A stretch of DNA of 64,000 nt, taken from Acytostelium subglobosum LB1. Its lineage: Eukaryota; Evosea; Eumycetozoa; Acytosteliales; Acytosteliaceae. This document shows positions 57,462-64,000 of this stretch, piece by piece (the first letter of the stretch is position 1; every line of letters begins with the position of its first letter). The position numbers were made by a program, and so were the translations under genes. The notes below the pieces were generated by a model that saw only the letters and a program-made list of their open reading frames with translations, did no database searches and had not been told where the DNA came from. Where the stretch lies: assembly GCF_000787575.1 (NCBI RefSeq), contig NW_012236522.1, forward strand, positions 682,001-746,000, written 5' to 3'.

Positions 57462-58256
57462 TCAAGATATGATATTGAGTTTCCATTCCTGGTCGAATGA
57501 AGATCGTTCCAAACCTTCCACAATGGTTCCCAATACTGATTGTTTCATGTAGCTAAATAATGAGAATATGATATTGTCTGTGTTGGCCACTGTTGACAAT
57601 GCTCGTGATCCAATGTACACAATATCGATCTCGTTGTCCTCTATCTGTTTAAGTATCTCTGTTAATATATACAATGATTCTACGCTTATAGGTTGGTATT
57701 CAATCTATATTGGATTGGATTGGGTTGGATTGATCTAGAGAGTTAGAATGGCATCACCAATCAATCAAGGAATCGTCTTCAAAGTATACCTTTCTGGTGT
57801 CCAAGTAACTTTGATACTTAAACAGAGCAAGTTTAGCGCTGTTCTTTTCATCATTAAGGTAGTCCAGTGAGCTTGTTCTGATTTAAAAGATGTATGTGTC
57901 AGCAGGTGACATCACTTTGATTGATTGATTGATTGATCGATAGAGTGAGTCACAACATACACTGTGAGAAGATATAGTTCATCCTTATCTGGATCAAACA
58001 CATTGACAACCTCTTGGAATGCTTTGTTTGTTGTTTCATCTGCATCAACGATCAACATTATCCTACTACCCTCCATATATTCATAATCACTGTTGTCATC
58101 TTGTTGTTGCTGTTGATCATCCTCAACTTGTTGTTCTTGTTCTTGTTCTTGTATAACATGCGCGGATGATGATGATGGTTGAGGTGATTGAATGTCATCA
58201 TTGACCTCCAATACCGTAGTGTTATCAATAGTAGTGGCTTCAACAGGTTCTGTCAT
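57462..58256 (-). CDS. UspA-like (universal stress protein fold) protein
   Basis: Three exons: 58256-57961, 57877-57790 and 57704-57462, 208 residues. The first 65 residues are acidic and Q-rich (EQEQEQQ, DDQQQQQDD). Then comes a Usp-like alpha/beta pattern: first strand GSRIMLIVDADETTNKAFQE, strand DELYLLTVYVV, a helix (NDEKNSAKLALFKYQSYLDT), and the late strand IDIVYIGSRALSTVAN followed by SYMKQSVLGTIVEGL, which parallels the usual GSRG...GSVS nucleotide-binding end of UspA. The fold assignment is moderate; the G2xG9xG(S/T) ATP motif is not well kept, so ATP binding is doubtful. Convergent with sec61a, their stops 247 bases apart. Confidence 0.6.
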
Positions 58257-59016
58257 TTTGTTTGTTTTAGTCTTTATAGTAAGTAAGATAGTTATTCATG
58301 CGGTAGTCAGTCAGTCAGTCAATCGACTATCTTGGACGACATGTAGTACAAGCAAGTAGGTAGGTAGAGGTAATGTTGGTGTGTTGTCTAACCTTACTAC
58401 CAACCCCCACACTCACTCAAGACATCATCAGTAATTTAATTTAATACATTCACAACTCACCACTATGCCATTCATACATAGACACACAAACTCACATGTA
58501 TAACACCCCATATTGAACCTCGTTGATGAGCTTCAACACACACACACACACACACACAGACACTTACACCTCTCGCACACACTCATGCATCTAACAGCCC
58601 GACATTGTTGGAGGAGGGCAGGCATATTGTCCATACTAGGATCAATTGGCTGTTGACTCAATTTGAATTTAAAATGCATGCATATGGTCAACACGGCCTA
58701 CTCTCCATATTAGGCATTAAGATAACTTCGCCTAAATGAACCTCTCTCTCTCACAGCCAAGAGTACAATATGCATACCGCATACACCTCTCACACACACA
58801 CCAACATACCTCTCATCCATCCATCCATCCTTCATCCATTAATGTTATAGCACACAGCCATCGGATGCCTCTTCAGTATTAGTTTGACTCTGGTTCATCA
58901 TTAATCAAATATATAAATAGTATTATATAAATAACTAAAGAGTATTTTTCAATTAATTAATTATTTAATTAATATATTATTAAATTCAAATCAATCAATC
59001 AAATCAATTTCCAAAT
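58257..59016. other. divergent promoter region, no gene seen
   Basis: 760 bases between the UspA-like and CBS genes, transcribed away from each other. It contains a (CA)n microsatellite at about 58537-58560 and TTAATTAA-type AT-rich sequence just before the plus-strand ATG. Confidence 0.5.
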
Positions 59017-60163
59017 ATGGAAGATCATAAGAGAAAGAGTCAGGCCGGTACTGCCACAGAGGAGAACAAGAAAGCAAGAGTTGAGTCTCACTCGAAACAT
59101 ACCGAACCCGCTTCAATCACCATCCCCAATGATGGTGATGCCCTACTTTTAAAGTTGGCCCACTCTCGTGCCATGTCCATCAAGACCAGAGATGAGATCA
59201 TCTTTTCCGCTCAAAGAGATGATAACCTGTGTAAAGTGTTTAAGGGTCTATGTGACAAGAAGTTCTTATCCGTCCCAGTATTCACTCAAGGAGGTATGTG
59301 TAATAATTGATTGATTGAACAATAATAACCTTACAATTTCTAACTGATCTTACAAATAATTAGATAGAAAGAAGTGGTTGTCATTCATTGACATCTTTGA
59401 CATTGTCAAATATGTTAATCATCACTTTGGAAAGGAGAAGATGTCACCAGAGCATGACTTCTGGAAACTTTCCCAAGAGTCTGAGCAGTTCCAGGGACTG
59501 CGAGTGGACGATGTTATGTCCTTCCCCACCAAGGAGAACAAGTTCCATCCAATCACCCAAGACTACTCACTGTTGTCGGTGGTCGAGATCATGGCCAGAG
59601 ACCAACATGCCCATCATATCCCCATCTTAAACAACATGAAGGAGCGTCATCTCGTCTCTATCTTGACCATGTCCCAGATGGTCAAGTACGTCCACGACAA
59701 CCTACAGTACCTCGGTACCAAGAAGGACTTGCTTGTCAGCGAAATGCGTGGCCTATGCAATGATGGCGACATTGTCACCGTCCCAACCACCATGATCACA
59801 ATTGATGCCTTCAAGCTCATGGAGGAGAAGAACATCAGTGGTTTGGCTGTTGTCGATGACAAGGGCGTACTGGTGGACACCCTCTCCACACGAGACCTCA
59901 AGGCGATGGCCACCGATGGCTCGCTCTTCTGGAAGCTCTACCGCCCAGTGTCTGCCTTCTTGGACTTTATCAAGAAGGACGCCAACACCATCCGTCCAAG
60001 ACACGCCATCTTTGCCCTCAAGACCGACACCTTTGAGTCAGTCCTGAACAAGATCTTCACCAACGAGGTACACCGTATCTTTATCGTCGATCATGCCGAC
60101 ACCAAGAAACCAATCGGTGTAGTAAGTTTGGGTGACCTCCTCCTGCAGATCCTTCCAATCTAA
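59017..60163 (+). CDS. CBS-domain protein (AMPK-gamma/PV42-like)
   Basis: Two exons, 59017-59293 and 59364-60163, 358 residues. A basic, hydrophilic N-terminus (EDHKRKSQAGTATEENKKA) is followed by CBS motifs: LCDKKFLSVPVFTQGG with WLSFIDIFDIVKYV; then SVVEIMARDQHAHHIPILNN with VSILTMSQMVKYV; then KLMEEKNISGLAVVDDKGVL with STRDLKAM; then ESVLNKIFTNEVHRIFIVDH with IGVVSLGDLLLQIL. Four CBS repeats make two Bateman modules, as in AMPK gamma and plant PV42/CBSX proteins. It is a distant paralog of the gene at 43382 (compare AVVDDKG and the FDIV motif). A kinase partner is not proven. AATAAA lies at 60361-60366. Confidence 0.82.
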
Positions 60164-60360
60164 ACGAATTCAAGTGTTTCCGCTGTGCTCCTAAACAAAC
60201 AACACTCGCCCATGTACATAGTGTAAGAAAATTGGAAAGAATCAATCTACTTATATCATTCATCAACAATCCATCAATCCAAACCAACCAAACAAACAAC
60301 AACTTGTTCGTAACTATCTCTTCATCCATCCAAACTTTCAGTGGAAATAGAAATAGAGTC

Positions 60361-60366
60361 AATAAA
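60361..60366 (+). promoter_or_regulatory. polyadenylation signal for CBS gene
   Basis: AATAAA about 200 bases after the stop codon at 60163. Confidence 0.35.
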
Positions 60367-60471
60367 ATGGTAATAATTGCCACAATCAATCAACCAACAT
60401 GTAATGATAAAAGAGAATAACTATTATTCTTATTTAGAGGGCTGGTAGGTCTTAGAAAGAGAGATATTATC

Positions 60472-60950
60472 TCAATCAGAGAATGAGAGGTAGAGACATT
60501 CGGGTGGTGGAACTGGTATCCTTTCAAATGGAGTTATACAATCCTTTCCATCTTGGTCTAGACCTAGGAACATACATCGATCACCAGTTTTCTCGATATT
60601 GAATACTTGTTCGACTTGTCTTGCGATTGACAAATAGAGTTCACCTTGAGTAAAGTCTACTCTCTTTGCTATATCTCATTGATATGGTGTACTTGTGGAA
60701 GGTCCTTTCTTTTTGTTCCTGTAGTTGGTGACATTGTACTTGTTATGGTTAGATAGACTCTAAAGGGACATGTCATTCATCTCACTCGATATCTAGGTCT
60801 CATAGAATGGTTGTGTCTGATGAACTATAGTTCCTGGAACTGATCAATTGATGGAGCTCCATTGACAAATTTATCATTGGTAGTTAACTACATTAGACTG
60901 TCGGGTTTCCATCTTTGCATTTCCCTGTTTAGGTCGTTGGACTGGCTGAA
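60472..60950 (-). pseudogene. decayed gene remnant, unknown family
   Basis: On the minus strand this region translates into protein-like sequence with normal codon use but with several interruptions. The best part is the last 65 codons (60472 to about 60675), containing DFTQGELYLSIARQVEQVF, then CMFLGLDQDGKDCITPFERI and a natural-looking stop. Upstream pieces include NDKFVNGAPSIDQFQEL. No GT-AG intron pattern explains the breaks, so a dead gene copy is more likely than a spliced gene. I do not recognise the family. It lies directly after the 3' end of gpaB. Confidence 0.4.
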
Positions 60951-61016
60951 TGGCTAGACATTGGTTTGAAAGGTTGGTTGGTTTTATTTGAGAGGGTTGG
61001 CTGGATAACCATGCCA

Positions 61017-62269
61017 TTATGAATACAGTCCAGCCTTCATTACACATTGGGTGAATATGATGTCCTTCACTGCTTGGAATACTACACGAATGTTGTCGGT
61101 ATCAGTCGCACAGGTGATGTGTGAATAGATGCTCTTGTTCTCGTTCTTGTTGATCTGCATGAATCGCTCCTTGATGTAGTTGGCGCCACGCTCAAAGTCC
61201 TTGCCGCCCTTGTACTCTGGGAACGTCTCGGCCAGATCGGCCGACTTGATCTTCTCGCGGAACAGATCCGACTTGTTGAGGAACAGAATGATGGGAGTGT
61301 TGTTGAACCATGTGTTGCACACGTCGTTAAAGACACGCATCGACTCTAGCATACGGTTGGTGGTGTTGTCTTCGTATAGCAGCTGGTCATATTCACTCAG
61401 AGCAACACAGAACACTACGGCAGTGACATCGTCAAAACATGACAACCACTTCTTTCGCTCACTACGTTGGCCTCCAACGTCTACCATTCTGAACTTAATC
61501 TTGCCAACCTCAAAGTTGATCTCATGCACTCCTCTGGTCATCACTCTTGTATGTAGTATGTCTTGGTCTGTTGGTAAGTATACCTGGGATATCATTCTAT
61601 CAATGTTGTCAAAGAAACTGGAATAGTTGAGAGAGAGGAGTAAGGTATGTTAGTATTGGAAAGTATTGATGTTGTTGTTCTTGACCTTGGCATGTCGTTA
61701 TCTACATACTATGGAGCAGAGTCTGGAAGTGTACTAAACTCTGATACTCTCTTCATGGCTTGCTTGATGCTTGGATCAGCCCAGAGTCCTTTGATTTGCT
61801 TGCCACGGTCCTCACCCATCTCATTCCAGTTGTCTGTGGAGGCCACCGAGTTTAAGGAGGTGAGGTCCTTTACCATTGTGGCTGCTTCAGCATTTGCTTG
61901 ATCAACATTCATTCCTATTCGGGACATTCCATCCAACAGGATTCTCATATTGTCCAGTATGTTCCTGTATATAATTGGCTTAAACTCCTTCCTCTCATCG
62001 TCACTATATCCACTCTGATGAATAATCTTCATTTGTTTGGCGATTGTTGATTTGCCTTATTGATTGGATTGATGTGATTGATGTGTTGGTTAACATCCTT
62101 GATTGATTGAAGATTGATGGAGTAGACTATAACACATACCTGATTCACCGGCACCAAGTAACAATAACTTGACTTCATTGTACTTCTTCTTTCTCTCTTT
62201 CTCGATCTGAGAGTTAATATCTTGATTGGCTTTGGCATCTTCGCCACTTGCAGAACATATGTTTCCCAT
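61017..62269 (-). CDS. gpaB: Heterotrimeric G protein alpha subunit, G-alpha-2 type
   Basis: Three exons: 62269-62140, 62055-61710 and 61617-61017, 358 residues. The start MGNICS offers glycine-2 for myristoylation and cysteine-5 for palmitoylation. All nucleotide-binding motifs are intact: P-loop GAGESGKST (split by intron 1), switch [11 protein letters not shown], switch [18 protein letters not shown] and TCAT. The C-terminus is KAGLYS, so there is no pertussis-toxin cysteine. The sequence follows my memory of D. discoideum G-alpha-2 closely ([46 protein letters not shown]). G-alpha-2 couples to cAMP receptor cAR1 and drives chemotaxis and aggregation. Introns carry TTGA repeats on the plus strand. 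Confidence 0.93.
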
Positions 62270-62795
62270 TATTTGACTACTTTTTTAAGTTGGTTAGGTT
62301 GTAAGATGTTGTAGCTGTTGTTGTAGATGTTGTAGTTGTAGTATTTGTAGTAGTATTACAAGTATTGTATTTGGCTATATTAAAAAAGGCAAAGATTAGA
62401 GAAGGGAAGAGATAGATAGATGATCGTGATGAGGAGGGGCTGGGAAGTTGACAAACACTTAATCACGATAAATGTACATTTATCAATAATATCATTGCAA
62501 TCTCACAATGAGTGAGTGAGCAAGCACAGACACACATTGCAACAACATCAACAACCACACACAAACACAACACCAAGACAAACACAACAGAGACAAAGAC
62601 AAAGACAAAACACAACAAAGGGGTGTGTTTGATATTGATCGTCCGTCCTTGGACCATCTATCTAAACTAAACTTATAAATCACCATCATCTAATTAACAC
62701 AAAAGTTAGATGGACAGACACAAAATATTGATGTGGGCCAAATACAGACAGACATGTTCCGTCCGGACTGATAGGTCAATAGACAAAAAATGAGT

Positions 62796-62803
62796 TATAA
62801 ATA
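62796..62803 (+). promoter_or_regulatory. TATA box of candidate small RNA gene
   Basis: TATAAATA about 20 bases before the base of the putative RNA's terminal stem, a spacing compatible with a U6-type Pol III promoter. Confidence 0.3.
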
Positions 62804-62817
62804 GGTTGTTTGGTTAA

Positions 62818-62938
62818 GGCAAGTCATCGAATCGGACGGGTAATCCATGCGGGGCCTTGTGTCTTGGTGGGTAGGGCCCGCTTGATCGTGATTTTGGTGC
62901 TTTTGCTTCCAAAGGTGAGTCGATCGTGGAAGCTTGCT
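62818..62938 (+). ncRNA. candidate structured small RNA, about 120 nt
   Basis: GGCAAG (62818-62823) can pair with CTTGCT (62933-62938) as a closing stem. Inside lie GCGGGGCC/GGGCCCGC (62849-62856/62874-62881, one G-G mismatch) and the perfect 7-bp stem GCTTCCA/TGGAAGC (62905-62911/62927-62933). A TATAAATA lies about 20 bases upstream and a T8 run starts 3 bases downstream (62941-62948). GC content is well above the flanks. It matches none of the U1-U6, SRP or tRNA signatures I know. It could also be chance structure in a decayed sequence. Confidence 0.3.
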
Positions 62939-62940
62939 TG

Positions 62941-62948
62941 TTTTTTTT
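62941..62948 (+). terminator. T8 run, possible Pol III terminator
   Basis: Eight consecutive T directly after the candidate small RNA. It would stop Pol III if the RNA is real. Confidence 0.3.
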
Positions 62949-64000
62949 GGGTGGAAACTTCGAAGGATTGGTCACATGAATGGCACCCATTGTCGGGCGA
63001 CATTGATAGTGAGACCTTCTTCGATTACTAACAAAACAAGGATGATGAGGTGGAACGGTATTGTATGCCAATGCATTGCAAATATATCTGTACATGGTAA
63101 TGGTCGGAGGGTATCATTACCTTGTTTATACTAACTAATGAACTAATGAACTAATTAACTATCTATCTAACTAACAATATTTATATAGGACTGCTAGAGA
63201 TGTCGTTGATAAAGTGAAGTCGAATTGAAGGTAAATTGAAGGATAGTGATGCAAGGATAGGTGGGCGGATGGATGGATGTTGTTTACATACAAGAGAGTG
63301 ATAGTAGTTGAGTTGAGTTGAGTTGAGAACAACAACAACATTAACCAAAGGTGATAAGAATGAGTGATATATAAACAGTCTAATATAATATATATAAAGG
63401 AACACTTTGGAGCACAGCCGCACAACTCTTTTACTCTACACATAAGGTGATGATGAGAGATGATGTTGCTGCTGATGATGTTGTTTGTAAAGCAGACCAG
63501 GTATGGATGATCAATCCACACACCGAGTGCTCACAGGTCGTGATCGTAGTGTGACTGGTGGCACGCCAACCTGTGTGTGAGTGTGAAGGTGTTTGATCAT
63601 CCCACTTGATTGATTGGTTGGATAGGTTGAAAGGAATGAGTGTTACGCACCATGTTATGTATGTTGTTAATGCATTATGTGTTTGGGGTGTGAATGTGTG
63701 GTGGTGATTGATTCTGATCATCTACGATTGGTGTTAATGTGAAGTGAAGGGGAAGATAAGGAAGGTGGTATGGTTTATGGTTGGAAGGTGGATGGATGGA
63801 AGGTAATGTTGGACTCCCTTTAAGTATCATGACTTCCATAGGCGGACATGAACACCAATTTTGGATTGATGGCGATGACATTGTTGATAGGGTGTGCATT
63901 TCATTAATAATATATATATGTGTAATTACCTGTAATTGTTATTGTCGTGTCGTTGTTGATGGTTGCAATGTCTTGTTATTATTATTATTATTATTATTAT

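Larger units (their letters stand above)
62270..64000. other. gene-poor end of the window
   Basis: 1.7 kb upstream of gpaB without a supported protein gene. 62280-62700 is simple sequence (TTG, CACA, CAAAGA). 62796-62948 has a TATA box, stems and T8 run (listed). 62949-63130 has mixed composition with overlapping open frames on both strands (62814-63134) that I cannot assign. From 63180 onward it is simple sequence (TTGAG repeats near 63310, TTA repeats at the very end). Confidence 0.45.

Noticed and set aside
58537-58560. (CA)n repeat as a possible Z-DNA or regulatory element
   Set aside because: An ordinary microsatellite; nothing else supports a function.
62814-63095. Overlapping frames on both strands near the window end
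   Set aside because: Neither strand has a recognisable domain or intron signals; openness is explained by the higher GC content here.

Overview
The window is nuclear DNA of a dictyostelid social amoeba. The signs are short GT-AG introns filled with TCAA-type tetranucleotides, polyglutamine and polyasparagine tracts inside coding exons, and lineage-typical genes: an F-box/FNIP-repeat protein, a PKBR1-type kinase, a G-alpha-2-type subunit and a giant TIG/EGF membrane protein. By eye the base composition is less AT-rich than Dictyostelium discoideum, so a species outside that group seems likely; I cannot name it.

Layout. Positions 1-10346 are a minus-strand block: TRAPPC8 (3' end cut off by the window edge), ribosomal protein eS17, an F-box/FNIP protein, a 12-TM transporter and pkgB. 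Positions 11308-18831 are plus strand: myo-inositol oxygenase, a TBL1/ebi WD40 corepressor and a CudA-like transcription factor. Next come COQ9 and CCDC93 (minus), mitochondrial uL30 and the ESCRT-0-like Tom1 (plus), a TBC RabGAP (minus), a BCL7-like protein and a SAC3/GANP-domain Thp3/LENG8 protein (plus). The 2064-residue TIG protein fills 33163-39511 (minus). A gene-free island follows, then a long plus-strand block: a DHHC palmitoyltransferase, a four-CBS protein, a protein with an N-terminal helical region and three RGS-like domains, and a protein joining a talin-like head, a PH domain, a charged helix and four fimbrin-type CH domains. A tRNA-Tyr gene with an intron sits beside a decayed coding remnant. 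Sec61-alpha, a UspA-like protein, a second CBS protein, a decayed gene remnant and gpaB (G-alpha-2) follow. The last 1.7 kb has no protein gene I can support, but holds a candidate small structured RNA.

Function. The genes are mostly independent housekeeping genes. Themes are chemotactic signalling (gpaB, pkgB, the RGS protein), membrane traffic (TRAPPC8, CCDC93, Tom1, TBC, Sec61), actin (talin/plastin chimera), chromatin and RNA (TBL1, BCL7, Thp3, CudA-like) and mitochondria (COQ9, uL30m). Exon borders were read by eye from GT-AG sites and reading phase and were checked for phase consistency. No database search was possible.
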